A stretch of DNA of 64,000 bases from Enterovirga rhinocerotis (GCF_004363955.1 NZ_SNZR01000013.1:434001-498000), one strand, 5' to 3'. Shown: positions 24,946 to 34,280, counted from the stretch's first letter. Translations and numbers: made by a program. The notes: a model not told the origin generated them from the letters alone.

Positions 24946-25296
24946 ATGCGCATCGCCTCCACCTCGGCTCTGCTTCTCGCGGCCCTGATCCTCCCCGCCT
25001 CGGTCGCTCCCGCCTCGGCCGATGCCGGCGTCCGCCCGGTCTGGGAGGATTTCCAGCCGGCGGTCTCGACACAATACCGCGCGCCGGATGGCGGGCGGCG
25101 CTACCCGCCGCCGAACAACCGCCTGCTCATCATGAACCGAGACCGGCAGGCCCTTCCGACGAGCATGCCCGACCTCGATCGGACGGTTCCGCGCCGGACG
25201 ACGCGCGATCCCTTGCTGCCGCCGCTGACGCGGCCGGGCGCGCCGCTGCCGCCCGCCGGCAGCACGCTGCCGCCGCCCGCTCCGACCATTCGGTAG
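24946..25296 (+). CDS. secreted proline-rich hypothetical protein
   Basis: 116 residues from the ATG at 24946; a start at 24877 in the same frame would put 23 residues before the signal peptide and is less likely. A clear signal peptide (STSALLLAALILPASVAPASA) ends near residue 27. The mature part is short and rich in Pro and Arg, with TRPGAPLPPAGSTLPPPAP at the end and no recognised domain. It is probably periplasmic. It begins 65 bases after the HerA-type gene and 67 bases before an M20 peptidase gene. Confidence 0.65.
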   Translation: MRIASTSALLLAALILPASVAPASADAGVRPVWEDFQPAVSTQYRAPDGGRRYPPPNNRLLIMNRDRQALPTSMPDLDRTVPRRTTRDPLLPPLTRPGAPLPPAGSTLPPPAPTIR

Positions 25297-25362
25297 ACCG
25301 GCCGGCATGCTTCCTCAGCCGGCGCAACGGCGTTAGATGGCTGCAGACTGGAAGGGCCCGGC

Positions 25363-26748
25363 ATGATCGACAAGGTTCTCGGCGATATCGACGCCGATCT
25401 CGACAATTCCCTCTCGCGGCTGTTCGATTGGCTGCGCATCCCCTCGATCTCGACCGATCCGGCCCATGCCGGCGATTGCCGGCGGGCCGCGGAATGGATC
25501 CGCGGCGATCTCGAGGCGATGGGCTTCGAAGCGTCGGTCCGCGAGACCTCGTTCCATCCCGTGGTGCTCGGCCATCTGCCGAAGCCCGGCGCGCCGCACG
25601 TCCTCTTCTACGGCCATTACGACGTCCAGCCGGTCGATCCGCTGGACCAGTGGGACGCGCCTCCCTTCGAGCCGAGCCTCGACGAGGTCGAGCCCGGCCG
25701 CAAGGTGATCCGCGCCCGCGGCGCCTGCGACGACAAGGGCCAGGTTATGACCTTCCTCGAAGCCTGCCGTGCCTGGAAGGCGACGGAAGGCGGCATCCCG
25801 GTCGGGATCACGGTCCTGATCGAGGGCGCGGAGGAGAACGGCTCGAAGGGCCTTCCCGAATGGCTCGCGGCGAACAAGGACGCGCTGAAGGCCGATTACG
25901 CCCTCGTCTGCGACACCGGCATGTGGGACCGCGAGACGCCGCTGGTCACGACCTCGCTGCGCGGCCTCGTCTATCGCGAGATCAAGGTTCGCTGCGCCGA
26001 TCGCGACCTCCATTCCGGCTCGTTCGGAGGCGGTGCGCGCAACCCGATCCACGTCGTCGCCAAGATCATCGCCGACCTGCATGACGAGACCGGCCGCGTC
26101 ACGATCCCCGGCTTCTACGAGGGCGTCCGCGAGACCCCGGCCGACATTCTGGAGCAATGGCGCTCCCTCGATCTGTCGCCCGAAAAATTCCTGGGGCAGG
26201 TCGGCCTGAACCAGCCGGCCGGCGAGAGCGACCGCATGCTGATCGAGCAGATCCAGTCGCGCCCGACCTGCGACGCGAACGGCATCGTCGGCGGCTATAC
26301 CGGAATCGGCTCGAAGACGGTGATCGCCGGCGAAGCCTCGGCCAAGATCTCCTTCCGCCTCGTCGGCGACCAGGACCCGCAGAAGATCTCTGACGCCTTC
26401 GACGCCTTCGTCGCGGCGCGCATCCCGGCCGATTGCTCGGTCGAGATCACGCGCTACGGGACGTCCCGTGCCATCCAGCTCCCCTTCGACATGCCGGCCC
26501 TCGCCACGGCCAAGGCGGCTCTCACGGAGGAATGGGGACGCGAGGCGGTCATGATCGGAGCGGGTGGTTCGATCCCGATCGTCGGCGACTTCAAGTCGAC
26601 CCTCGGCCTCGACACGGTGCTGATCGGCTTCGGCCTCGACGACGACCGCGTGCACTCGCCGAACGAGAAATACGACCTGTCGAGCTTCCTCAAGGGCACC
26701 CGGAGCTGGGCCCGGATCCTCGGCGCGCTCGGCGGCAAGACGGCCTGA
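25363..26748 (+). CDS. M20 family dipeptidase/metallopeptidase
   Basis: 461 residues, cytoplasmic. All zinc-site elements are present: GHYDVQP (His, Asp), ARGACDDKGQ (bridging Asp), EGAEENGSKG (Glu pair), VCDTGM and HSPNEKYD (His). The dimerisation (lid) domain has RDLHSGSFGGGARNP. The layout follows the ArgE/DapE/ACY1/CPG2 dipeptidase group, so a di- or acylated peptide substrate is likely. It is followed after two bases by a small exported porin-like protein. Confidence 0.92.
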   Translation: MIDKVLGDIDADLDNSLSRLFDWLRIPSISTDPAHAGDCRRAAEWIRGDLEAMGFEASVRETSFHPVVLGHLPKPGAPHVLFYGHYDVQPVDPLDQWDAPPFEPSLDEVEPGRKVIRARGACDDKGQVMTFLEACRAWKATEGGIPVGITVLIEGAEENGSKGLPEWLAANKDALKADYALVCDTGMWDRETPLVTTSLRGLVYREIKVRCADRDLHSGSFGGGARNPIHVVAKIIADLHDETGRVTIPGFYEGVRETPADILEQWRSLDLSPEKFLGQVGLNQPAGESDRMLIEQIQSRPTCDANGIVGGYTGIGSKTVIAGEASAKISFRLVGDQDPQKISDAFDAFVAARIPADCSVEITRYGTSRAIQLPFDMPALATAKAALTEEWGREAVMIGAGGSIPIVGDFKSTLGLDTVLIGFGLDDDRVHSPNEKYDLSSFLKGTRSWARILGALGGKTA

Positions 26749-26750
26749 CG

Positions 26751-27089
26751 ATGCGACGGGCGCTCGCGACGACGCTTCTCCTGGCGGCTGCCCTCGCCGC
26801 CGGGAGCGCCTCGGCGAAGGAGCGCCTGCGCCCGGTGCAGCACGAGGCCATGTCCGAATGCCCCGAATACGGGCGCGGCTTCGTGAAGGTGCCCGGCACC
26901 TCGACCTGCATCAAGATCAGCGGCCGGGTCCGCATGGACCAGACGATCGCCTCGGGACGCGCACGGCGCGCCTATCAGAGCCTCGGCCCCGCCGGCAGCG
27001 TCGCCGCCGATGTCAGGGCGCAGACGGGAGCGGGGCCGATCCGCGGCTATGTCCGCATGCGGGCTGGCGGCGGGCCGTACGGGCGATAG
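26751..27089 (+). CDS. small exported protein resembling the N-terminus of Rhizobiales porins
   Basis: 112 residues with a signal peptide (ATTLLLAAALAAGSASA). The mature start ECPEYGRGFVKVPGTSTC and then IKISGRVRMDQ closely follow the first region of the alphaproteobacterial Porin_2 family, which typically reads C-x2-YGAGFYYIPGTDTC and then IGGYVR. A second strand-like piece (VAADVRAQTGAGPIRGYVRMR) also resembles the following porin strands, but the rest of the 16-strand barrel is absent. It may be a genuine small protein of this type or a shortened porin. It starts two bases after the M20 gene. Confidence 0.65.
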   Translation: MRRALATTLLLAAALAAGSASAKERLRPVQHEAMSECPEYGRGFVKVPGTSTCIKISGRVRMDQTIASGRARRAYQSLGPAGSVAADVRAQTGAGPIRGYVRMRAGGGPYGR

Positions 27090-27092
27090 CCA

Positions 27093-27944
27093 TCACGCCG
27101 TCCGGGCAGGCGCCCGGTCGAAGGCCGGGGCGAGGCCGAATGCGGCCGCGTGCACGTCCGGCGAATAGTATCGGGTCTGCGCGCCGATGGCCGCGAGGCG
27201 CGCGCGCAGCACCTCGGGCGGCGGGCGGAGCCGGGCCTCCGTGGACGTCGCGGCGATGAGCGCCAGCATGCCTCCGGCATAGGTCGGGACGGGAGCGAGA
27301 TAGGGTCGTGCGGCGCCGAAGGCGCGCTCGAGCCGCGCGCGCAGGATCTCGAGTTCGACGCCTTGGAAGAAGGCCGTGCCGCTCTGCACGGCGACGATGC
27401 CGTCCGGCTTCAGCAGGGCCTTGCAGCGGGCATAGAAGCGCTCGTCGAACAGCCGCTCGCCCGGCCCGACGGGATCGGTCGAATCGACGACGATCACGTC
27501 GAAGGCTGCCCGCGCCTCGTCGACGTATTCGCTCGCATCGCCGAGCACCACCGTCACCCGAGCGTCGTCGAACGACCCCCCGGAGACCTCCGGCAGGAAT
27601 TCGCGGCAGAGATCGATCACCTCGCCGTCCAATTCCGCGAGGACGACCTCCGAGACCGGATGCTTCAGGATTTCCTTCAGCACGCCGCCATCCCCGCCGC
27701 CCACGACGAGGACGCGTTCGGCCGCCCCATGCGCGACGAGCGGCAGGTGGGCGATCATCTCGTGATAGATTTGGTTGTCGAGTTCCGTGGTCTGGATGAC
27801 GCCGTCGAGAGCCAGCACCTTGCCGAAGACCCGGTTGCGGAAGACGAGAACCTCCTGAAACCGTGTCCGGGAGCGGTGGAGCACCTCGTCGACGGTGAGA
27901 GCTTGTCCGAAATGCCCGGCGAGCTGCTCCTGGAACACCTTCAC
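27093..27944 (-). CDS. speE: spermidine synthase (polyamine aminopropyltransferase)
   Basis: 283 residues from a GTG start that overlaps the speD stop by three bases (GTGA). The enzyme moves the aminopropyl group of decarboxylated S-adenosylmethionine to putrescine. Signature parts are YHEMIAHLPLVAHG, VLVVGGGDGGVLKEILKH, VVLAELDGEVIDLCREF and VIVVDSTDPVGPGE, containing the acidic residues that bind substrate. Length is near the usual 280-290. Coupling to speD places both steps in one transcript. Confidence 0.95.
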   Translation of the reverse strand: MKVFQEQLAGHFGQALTVDEVLHRSRTRFQEVLVFRNRVFGKVLALDGVIQTTELDNQIYHEMIAHLPLVAHGAAERVLVVGGGDGGVLKEILKHPVSEVVLAELDGEVIDLCREFLPEVSGGSFDDARVTVVLGDASEYVDEARAAFDVIVVDSTDPVGPGERLFDERFYARCKALLKPDGIVAVQSGTAFFQGVELEILRARLERAFGAARPYLAPVPTYAGGMLALIAATSTEARLRPPPEVLRARLAAIGAQTRYYSPDVHAAAFGLAPAFDRAPARTA

Positions 27945-28450
27945 GGCACGACCCCGCGCCTGTGCTCGGCCACGGTCATCATGCCGGGCGTGAAGGCCCC
28001 TTTCAGTACCTCGATGGCCCGGTGGGGCTCCGCCTCGCCGCACATGAAGACGTCCACGGCCGCATAGGCGCGTTCCGGCCATGTATGGATCGAGATATGG
28101 CTTTCGGCGAGCACGGCGACCCCCGTGATCCCGCCATTCGGGGTGAAGCGGTGCAGGTCCATGTTGAGCAGGGTCGCGCCGGCCGCCTCCGCCGCGTCGC
28201 GCAGGGCCTCCTCGACCGCGCCGATGTCGTCGAGCTGGCTCGCCTGCCAAAGGTCCACGATCAGATGGGTTCCGGCGAACCGCATGCCGTCGCGTTCCAC
28301 GAAATGGTCGAGGTCGGCATCGGAGACGGCGATCTTGGCCGGCGGGATCGCGGGACGCGTCTTTGTCGAGGCGGGCAGGCGGGCTTCGTCCAGCCGGCTG
28401 GGGCGTGAGTTTTTGACAGCGCGCAGACCGGCCTGGGACGCATTGATCAT
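27941..28450 (-). CDS. speD: S-adenosylmethionine decarboxylase proenzyme
   Basis: 169 residues. The enzyme makes decarboxylated S-adenosylmethionine for spermidine. The self-cleavage site that forms the pyruvoyl group lies in LAESHISIHTWPE, between Glu and Ser. The following AAVDVFMCG includes the conserved Cys. An extension of about 50 residues precedes the first family block (GTHLIVDLWQASQLDD); it is rich in Arg/Pro and is longer than in most bacterial class 1 enzymes. It overlaps speE, which uses its product. Confidence 0.95.
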   Translation of the reverse strand: MINASQAGLRAVKNSRPSRLDEARLPASTKTRPAIPPAKIAVSDADLDHFVERDGMRFAGTHLIVDLWQASQLDDIGAVEEALRDAAEAAGATLLNMDLHRFTPNGGITGVAVLAESHISIHTWPERAYAAVDVFMCGEAEPHRAIEVLKGAFTPGMMTVAEHRRGVVP

Positions 28451-28482
28451 TCAGTCCTCCACGTGGATGGCGAGAAGTTCGG

Positions 28483-28680
28483 TCAGGCCGCGCTCGGGCC
28501 GGGATCGTCGTCCTCGTCGTCCGACGAGGGGCGCTGGGGTGTCCGCAGCAGCCTCCGCAATCCCTCGTCGGGACGCTCGATCTCGGTGTCGCCCTCGCGC
28601 GAACTCACGACCCTGAGGTGCGGGCGGGAGGCGGGGCGGATGCCATCCTCGTCTGCCGGGTCATCGCTGGTCATGGACAT
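28483..28680 (-). CDS. small hypothetical protein upstream of speD
   Basis: 65 residues from the ATG at 28680, which has an AGGGAGA ribosome site. The protein is highly charged, with a C-terminal run rich in Asp and Ser (SSDDEDDDPGPSAA), and is likely unstructured. The middle piece HLRVVSSREGDTEIERPDEG has no recognised homolog in memory. It is 32 bases upstream of speD on the same strand and could be co-transcribed. An alternative start at 28674 would drop two residues. Confidence 0.5.
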   Translation of the reverse strand: MSMTSDDPADEDGIRPASRPHLRVVSSREGDTEIERPDEGLRRLLRTPQRPSSDDEDDDPGPSAA

Positions 28681-29162
28681 GGTCTCCCTCGTGCTGCGGA
28701 GCCGAGCGAAGGCGATCACGCAGGGGCGTTGGTCGATGGGGATGGAATGCGCCGAGCCGGGGGCAGACCGCCCGTCGGGGCGGATCAGGGTCCGGCGATG
28801 GTCCTGCGCCCCGAGCTCGGGCTACGGCGGCGCGCGCTGAGCCCGGGGCTACTGGCCGGCGACCAGTCGTCCTGCGCGTTGCAGGGCGCGGAGGAATGTC
28901 CCGAGACCCGTCATCCGCCGAGGCTCGGCCAAACCACCCCGAATGTCAAACCGCGGACCGACGGGCGGTGACCGGGCCGACGGAAGGAAAACAGTCGCAC
29001 GCCGTGCGGTGGACGGCACCTTCGGCGGCCTGCTAGAGCGGGTCAGCCTTGGCCGGACGTGCTCGCGCGACGGGCCGCCGCCAGGCCAGCGACGAGGGGC
29101 GATGCCGCCGCAGGCGGGTCGATTTTCGTCGGAATCGATAAAGTACGTTGGAGAAACGCCCG
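28681..29162. other. 482-base intergenic region with no recognised gene
   Basis: The region separates the divergent small hypothetical gene and the first binding-protein gene. It is GC-rich like its neighbours. No convincing RNA gene, repeat or promoter was found. A minus-strand open frame at 28849-29190 gives an Arg/Pro-rich translation typical of antisense shadows. The AT-richer GATAAAGTACG near 29137 may belong to the downstream promoter, but no -35 partner at suitable spacing is visible. Confidence 0.5.
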
Positions 29163-30368
29163 ATGCGACGCCTCGCCCGCCTGAGCGCATTTGCGCTCGT
29201 CTTGGCCCTTGCGGCTCCGGCCTCGGCCGATGAGACGATCAGGATCGGTGTCCTGACCGATATGGCCGGCCCGAATGGCGACCTTGCCGGGCAGGGCTCC
29301 GTCCTCGCCGCCCAGCTCGCCGCCGAGGATGCGGCCAAGCTCCTGCCCGGCCGGAAGATCGAGATCCTCCAGGGCGACCACCAGAACAAGGCCGATATCG
29401 GAGCGGGGATCGCGGCGCGCTGGTTCGATGAACAGGGCGTGGATGCCGTCGCCGACATGCCGTTCTCGTCGGTCGCGCTCGCCGTTCAGGAAGTCGCCCG
29501 GCGCCGCAACAAGATCACGCTGTTCTCGGGACCGGGCTCGTCCGATCTCACCGGCAAGGCCTGCTCGCTGACCGGCTTCCACTTCACCTTCGACACGAAG
29601 GCGCTCGGCGCGGGCACGGCTGCGGCCATCACCAAGGCCGGCGGCGACAGCTGGTTCTTCATCACGTCCGACTATGCCTTCGGCCACGCGCTCGAGCGCG
29701 ATTCCAGCGCCGTCGTGGTCGAGAACGGCGGCAAGGTCGTCGGCGCCGTCCGCCATCCGCCCTTCGCCCCGGACCTCTCGTCGTTCCTCCTCCAGGCCCA
29801 GGCCTCGAAGGCCAAGGTGATCGGCGCGGCCAATGCGGCGACCGACATCATCAACACCATCCGGCAGGCGCAGGAATTCGGCATCGTCCAGGGCGGCCAG
29901 AAGATCGCGGGCCTGCTCGTCTTCATCTCCGAGATCCACGCGCTCGGCCTCAAGACCGCCAAGGGCCTGCAGCTGACGGAGAGCTTCTACTGGGACATGG
30001 ACGACAAGACGCGCGAATGGTCGGCGCGGTTCGCGGCCCGTCACGGCGGCAAGAAGCCGACCATGGTCCATGCCGGCGTCTATAGCGGCGTCTTTCACTT
30101 CCTGAAGGGCGTCGCAGCCGCGGGCACGAAGGACGGGCTCAAGGTGGGCGAGGCGATGCGCGCCACCCCGGTCAACGACTTCATGAGCCGGGACGTCAAG
30201 ATCCTCGCCAATGGCTGGGTCCAGCGCGACTTCCACCTCTTCGAGGTCAAGGGTCCTGAGGATTCGAAGGGTCCGTGGGATTACTACAAGCTCGTCACGA
30301 CGATCCCGGGCAAGGAAATCCGGCCGGAATCGGCAGTCTCGGCCTGCCCGCTGGTCGCCCAGAAATAG
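29163..30368 (+). CDS. ABC transporter substrate-binding protein (leucine-binding-protein fold), orphan
   Basis: 401 residues with a signal peptide (LSAFALVLALAAPASA) and a mature start at DETIRIGVLTDMAGP. It is a type I periplasmic binding protein of the branched-chain amino acid transporter class. No permease or ATPase gene is close, so it must use a transporter encoded elsewhere or serve sensing. The ATG at 29163 follows GGAGAA; a TTG at 29148 is also in frame. The protein resembles the one at 55432-56634 throughout, sharing DHQNK, SWFFIT-DYAFGHALERD and the WDYY end. Confidence 0.9.
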   Translation: MRRLARLSAFALVLALAAPASADETIRIGVLTDMAGPNGDLAGQGSVLAAQLAAEDAAKLLPGRKIEILQGDHQNKADIGAGIAARWFDEQGVDAVADMPFSSVALAVQEVARRRNKITLFSGPGSSDLTGKACSLTGFHFTFDTKALGAGTAAAITKAGGDSWFFITSDYAFGHALERDSSAVVVENGGKVVGAVRHPPFAPDLSSFLLQAQASKAKVIGAANAATDIINTIRQAQEFGIVQGGQKIAGLLVFISEIHALGLKTAKGLQLTESFYWDMDDKTREWSARFAARHGGKKPTMVHAGVYSGVFHFLKGVAAAGTKDGLKVGEAMRATPVNDFMSRDVKILANGWVQRDFHLFEVKGPEDSKGPWDYYKLVTTIPGKEIRPESAVSACPLVAQK

Positions 30369-30376
30369 GCGCCTGC

Positions 30377-30407
30377 CGAACCCGGCGCCTCCGGCGCGCC
30401 GGGTTCG
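30377..30407. terminator. terminator-like hairpin between convergent genes
   Basis: A perfect 12-bp stem (CGAACCCGGCGC / GCGCCGGGTTCG) with a seven-base loop lies just past the binding-protein stop and four bases from the yraN stop. It probably serves both strands. No T-tract flanks it on the plus side. Confidence 0.7.
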
Positions 30408-30410
30408 CTC

Positions 30411-30782
30411 TCAATCGAGGCCGAACGCGTCGGGGACGTGGCGCGGCCAGGAATCCGGGGCGACGAAGACGGCGTCGGCCCGGAAGGTGGAACGAGCCGC
30501 CCAGGGGTTGCGCGCCATCCAGGCGCGGGCCGCGCGGCGGATCCGTCGGCGCTTGCCCTCGTCCAACGAGGTCAGGGCGAGGTCCATCTCCCCGCGCGCC
30601 TTCACCTCCACGAAGACGATGGTGCCACCGCGGCGCATGACGAGGTCGATCTCGCCCCCGGCTTCGGCATAGCGGCGGGCGAGCGGGCGATAGCCCTTCG
30701 CCATCAGCCAGAGGAGCGCGATCCGCTCCGCGCTCAGCCCGCGCAGGAAGGTGAAGCGACGTCGGCCGGAGGCCGTCCTCAC
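30411..30782 (-). CDS. YraN family (UPF0102) putative endonuclease
   Basis: 123 residues with the YraN pattern: [14 protein letters not shown] near the N-terminus, then [19 protein letters not shown] and [11 protein letters not shown]. The Glu/Asp and EVK residues form a PD-(D/E)xK nuclease-like site. A role in DNA processing is suspected for the family but not settled. It overlaps rsmI by four bases, a very common gene order in proteobacteria. Confidence 0.93.
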   Translation of the reverse strand: MRTASGRRRFTFLRGLSAERIALLWLMAKGYRPLARRYAEAGGEIDLVMRRGGTIVFVEVKARGEMDLALTSLDEGKRRRIRRAARAWMARNPWAARSTFRADAVFVAPDSWPRHVPDAFGLD

Positions 30783-31738
30783 GGCGTCTCGTCGCCCCCG
30801 CGCGCCAGGGACAGGGCCCGCGCGTAGATGTCCCGGCGCGGCAATCCGGTCTCACCCGCGACGAGCGCGGCCGCGTCCTTGACCGTGTGGCGCGCGAGCG
30901 CGGCCTTCAGCTTGTCGTCGAGCCCGATCTCGGCCTCGGCCTGGCGCTCCTCCTCCGTCGCGGGGGCGATCAGGAGCACGATCTCGCCTTTCGGCGCGCC
31001 CTCCTGCGCATAGCGCGCCGCGAGCTCGTCGAGCCGTCCGCGACGGACGGTCTCGTGGAGCTTCGTCAGTTCGCGCGCGACCGCCGCCGGCCTCGGGCCC
31101 AGCACCGCGGCCGCGTCGGCGAGCGATTCGGCGATCCGGTGGGGCGCCTCGTATAGGACGAGCGTGCCGGGGATCGACGCCAACGCCTCGAGCCGGCTGC
31201 GCCGCGGGCCGGATTTCGCCGGAAGGAAGCCTTCGAAGAAGAAGCGATCGGTCGGCAGGCCGGCGACGACGAGGGCGGCGAGCGCCGCCGAGGCGCCGGG
31301 GATGGGGATGACCGGCAGCCCTTCGGCGATGGCGGCCTCGACGAGGCGGTAGCCGGGATCGGAGACGAGCGGGGTGCCGGCATCCGAGACGAGCGCCAGC
31401 GACTGCCCCTCGCGCAGGCGGGCGATCATCCGGTCCCGCACCGCCTCGCCGGTATGCTCGTGATAGGCGACGAGGGGTGTCGTGATGCCGTAATGGGCCA
31501 GCAGCGTCTTCGTGACCCGCGTATCCTCGGCGAGGACGGCGTTCGCCGCGGCCAAGGTCTTGAGGGCGCGCAAGGTGACGTCGCCGAGATTGCCGATGGG
31601 CGTCGCGACGAGATAGAGGCCCGGCGCGATGGGCTGCGCCTCGGCGGCGAGGCCGAAGGCCGTGAAGGTGGCGGCCCGGCCGCCCTCGACCGAGGCTGCA
31701 GCGGAGGAACGGCGGGTGCGATTGTCGATCCGGTGCAT
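30779..31738 (-). CDS. rsmI: 16S rRNA (cytidine(1402)-2'-O)-methyltransferase
   Basis: 319 residues. RsmI methylates the ribose of C1402 of 16S rRNA using S-adenosylmethionine. The family blocks [58 protein letters not shown] and [17 protein letters not shown] are all present. A short basic leader before the first block is longer than in E. coli. Its end overlaps the yraN start by four bases. The lppC gene often found divergently upstream is replaced here by a coiled-coil protein gene on the same strand. Confidence 0.96.
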   Translation of the reverse strand: MHRIDNRTRRSSAAASVEGGRAATFTAFGLAAEAQPIAPGLYLVATPIGNLGDVTLRALKTLAAANAVLAEDTRVTKTLLAHYGITTPLVAYHEHTGEAVRDRMIARLREGQSLALVSDAGTPLVSDPGYRLVEAAIAEGLPVIPIPGASAALAALVVAGLPTDRFFFEGFLPAKSGPRRSRLEALASIPGTLVLYEAPHRIAESLADAAAVLGPRPAAVARELTKLHETVRRGRLDELAARYAQEGAPKGEIVLLIAPATEEERQAEAEIGLDDKLKAALARHTVKDAAALVAGETGLPRRDIYARALSLARGGDETP

Positions 31739-31891
31739 CGTCGTTCTTTCGCACGAACTCTTTGTTCTGAAAAGCGATCGACGGGAGCGTCCGGCCCAGG
31801 TTAGGGCGCCTGTCGCCGCGGCGCTACGGCCTGCCGGCTTCGAGACGCCTCGCCGCGGCCGGACCGTCGGGGCCGAATCGGCGGATGTCCT

Positions 31892-32716
31892 TCACGGCTC
31901 CAGGCCGCGTTCCGCCCGTTCCGCGGCCTGGAACACCTTCCGCGCCGCGGCATAGTCCTCGGCGAGTTGGCGCGTGGCGGAGCCGGCCGGCCCGATCGCC
32001 TGCCAGATGCCGTGCAAAGCCTCGATCGCCTCGACGCGGCCCGACACGCCCGGCGCCTGCGAGGCCTCGAGGATCAGGTTGATCACACGCCGCTTGGCGG
32101 CCGCATGTCGCTCGAAATTCCCGTCCCGTTCCGCGAGGGCCGCCGCCCGATCGGCGAGCCGGCGTTCGCGCTCGCGCTCGGCGGCCTCGCGCCGGGCCTG
32201 CGAGGCCTCGATCCGCGCCTGCCGCTCCTCCTGCCGCGCGGCATGGAGCGCCTCCCGCTGCGCCGCGATCTCGGCACGCGCACGTTCCCGATCGGCTTGG
32301 ACGACCGCCGTGAGCGCCGCCTCGACGCGCGTCTTGAGCCGGGGATAGGCCCCGCCCGATCCGAGGGCTCCGAACGCGATCCGAAGCGCGCGCGCCGCGT
32401 CGACGGCACCGGCCCGAGGCGTCGTCGCCAGGGCTTCCATCTCCGCGACGATCCTCTCGCGCTCCGGATCGGCGGCTGCGCCGCGCGGCGCGGGCTCAGC
32501 CGGAGCGGGCGCAGGATCGGCCGCGTCGACATCTGCCGTCGTCGCAGGATGGCTCGGCCGGAACGGAGCGTCGAGGGTCTCGGCAGGCTCGCGCGGCGGG
32601 TGCCATGATGTCGCCGGTCCGAACGATGAGCGTTCCATCTCCTCGGCCGTCCCGAACGTGTCGGCCGGCCTGGCGGGCTGGCCCGACACGCGCCAGCCGT
32701 CTGAATCGTCAGTCAT
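31892..32716 (-). CDS. coiled-coil hypothetical protein
   Basis: 274 residues, no signal peptide. A Pro/Ala-rich, probably unstructured N-terminal third (WHPPREPAETLDAPFRPSH) leads into a long charged helix from about residue 135 to 205. That helix contains RARAEIAAQREALHAARQEE and Arg/Glu/Ala repeats. A compact helical end (RRVINLILEASQAPGVSGRV) follows. I do not recognise the family. It lies upstream of rsmI on the same strand with a gap of about 150 bases, and diverges from the MBOAT operon. A cytoskeletal, scaffolding or adaptor role is possible but unproven. Confidence 0.75.
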   Translation of the reverse strand: MTDDSDGWRVSGQPARPADTFGTAEEMERSSFGPATSWHPPREPAETLDAPFRPSHPATTADVDAADPAPAPAEPAPRGAAADPERERIVAEMEALATTPRAGAVDAARALRIAFGALGSGGAYPRLKTRVEAALTAVVQADRERARAEIAAQREALHAARQEERQARIEASQARREAAERERERRLADRAAALAERDGNFERHAAAKRRVINLILEASQAPGVSGRVEAIEALHGIWQAIGPAGSATRQLAEDYAAARKVFQAAERAERGLEP

Positions 32717-32912
32717 CCGTCGTCGCTCTTTACCGCTCGCCGATCCCAGAACCCGAGGCCCTTCCGGGCCATGTCGCGCAAGATGCGGGCGCGTTCAAGG
32801 CGCGATGGCGCGCTCGGAGCTCGAATGCGGCTTCGATTTTCCGATGGACAGATCGCGCCGCGGGGCGAAATGTTCTCTCTCCGGCTTGCCGCCGGAGGTC
32901 CGGCCAGGGTCG

Positions 32913-34280
32913 ATGCTCTTCAACTCCCTCGCCTTTCTCCTTCTCGCCCTGCCGGCTGCGGTCGCGCTCACGGCGATCGTGGAGAGGATCGCCCCGCGCT
33001 GGCGGGTCGCCTGGCTCGTGGCCCTGTCCTTCGCCTTCTACGCCACGTTCGACCTCCGCTTCGTGCCGCTCCTTGCGGCGTCGGTCGTTCTCAACTGGCT
33101 CGTCGCCCGCGCCTTCATCCGCAGCGGCCGGGCGGCCCTCGTCTCGCTCGCGATCGCCGCGAATCTGGCGCTGCTCGGCCTCTACAAATACCTCGATTTC
33201 GCGGTCGGCATCCTGGACGCCCTTCCCGGCGTCGCGCTCGAAGCGCCCGGATGGGCCTTTCCGCTCGGCATCTCGTTCTTCACCTTCCAGCACATCAGCT
33301 ATCTCGCCGATCTGCGGGCGGGAAAGGCCGAGCCCGTCCCGCTTCTGCGCTACGCCCTCTATGTCGCGTTCTTCCCGCGCATCGTCGCGGGGCCGCTGGT
33401 GCGCGCGCACGAGCTGTTCCCGCAGCTCGACGCCGTGCCCGGCGGGGACCGGGCCGAGCGCCTCGCGCGAGGGCTGCTGCTCCTGATCGCCGGCCTCGCC
33501 AAGAAGGTGCTGATCGGCGATGCCCTCGCCGGGCTCGTCGACCCGGTCCATGCCGGGATCGCCGCGGGCCGCGTGCCGACCGTGATCGAGGCCTGGCAGG
33601 CGGCCTTGGGCTATGCCTTCCAGCTCTATTTCGACTTCGCCGGCTATACCGACATGGCGCTCGGCATCGCGCTGATGCTCGGCATCGTCCTGCCGGAGAA
33701 CTTCTGCGCCCCCTACCGCGCAACCTCGATCCAGGATTTCTGGCGGCGCTGGCACATCACGCTGTCGCTCTTCCTGCGCGACTATCTCTACATCCCCTTC
33801 GGCGGGAACCGTCACGGCCTGCCGCTCCAGGTTCTCGCGCTCTTCGCGACGATGGCGCTCGGCGGGCTCTGGCACGGTGCGGGCTGGACCTTCGTCGCCT
33901 GGGGCGCCGCGCATGGGATCGCGCTCGGCCTGCATCTCCTCTGGCGCAAGGCCGGATTCGCCATGCCCTCGGCTCTCGGCTGGCTGCTGACCTTCGGCTT
34001 CGTCGTCCTCGCCTGGGTGCCGTTCCGGGCGGAGAGCTTCGAGGCCGCCTTCGTGCTTCTGCGCAGCCTGGTCGGCTTCGCTCCCCTCGGCCGGTTCGCC
34101 GACTGGTCGATGATCCTCGTCGCGGCCGCGCTCGCCGTCATCGGGCCGACGGCCTACGATCTCACCCGGCGCCTGCCGCCCCGCATCTGGGTCGCGGTGG
34201 GGGCTGCCCTCCTGTTCGCGGCCGTGCTGGTCGAGGTGGGCAGCGACGCCAATCGGGACTTCATCTATGCCCGGTTCTGA
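32913..34280 (+). CDS. MBOAT family O-acyltransferase (AlgI-like)
   Basis: 455 residues from MLFNSLAFLLLALPAAVALT, the usual start of AlgI-type proteins; the frame is open for 85 more codons upstream but those do not look coding. About ten membrane helices carry the MBOAT core: FFPRIVAGPLVRAHELFPQL, FQLYFDFAGYTDMALGIALM, FWRRWHITLSLFLRDYLYIPFGG and the active His in GLWHGAGWTFVAWG. The protein passes an acyl group from the cytoplasm to an extracytoplasmic acceptor, usually an exopolysaccharide. Two SGNH-type genes overlap it downstream. Confidence 0.93.
   Translation: MLFNSLAFLLLALPAAVALTAIVERIAPRWRVAWLVALSFAFYATFDLRFVPLLAASVVLNWLVARAFIRSGRAALVSLAIAANLALLGLYKYLDFAVGILDALPGVALEAPGWAFPLGISFFTFQHISYLADLRAGKAEPVPLLRYALYVAFFPRIVAGPLVRAHELFPQLDAVPGGDRAERLARGLLLLIAGLAKKVLIGDALAGLVDPVHAGIAAGRVPTVIEAWQAALGYAFQLYFDFAGYTDMALGIALMLGIVLPENFCAPYRATSIQDFWRRWHITLSLFLRDYLYIPFGGNRHGLPLQVLALFATMALGGLWHGAGWTFVAWGAAHGIALGLHLLWRKAGFAMPSALGWLLTFGFVVLAWVPFRAESFEAAFVLLRSLVGFAPLGRFADWSMILVAAALAVIGPTAYDLTRRLPPRIWVAVGAALLFAAVLVEVGSDANRDFIYARF

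Noticed and set aside
28849-29190. A 113-codon minus-strand open frame in the gap before the first binding protein
   Set aside because: The translation is rich in Arg and Pro with no signal or motif and overlaps the start of a well supported plus-strand gene.
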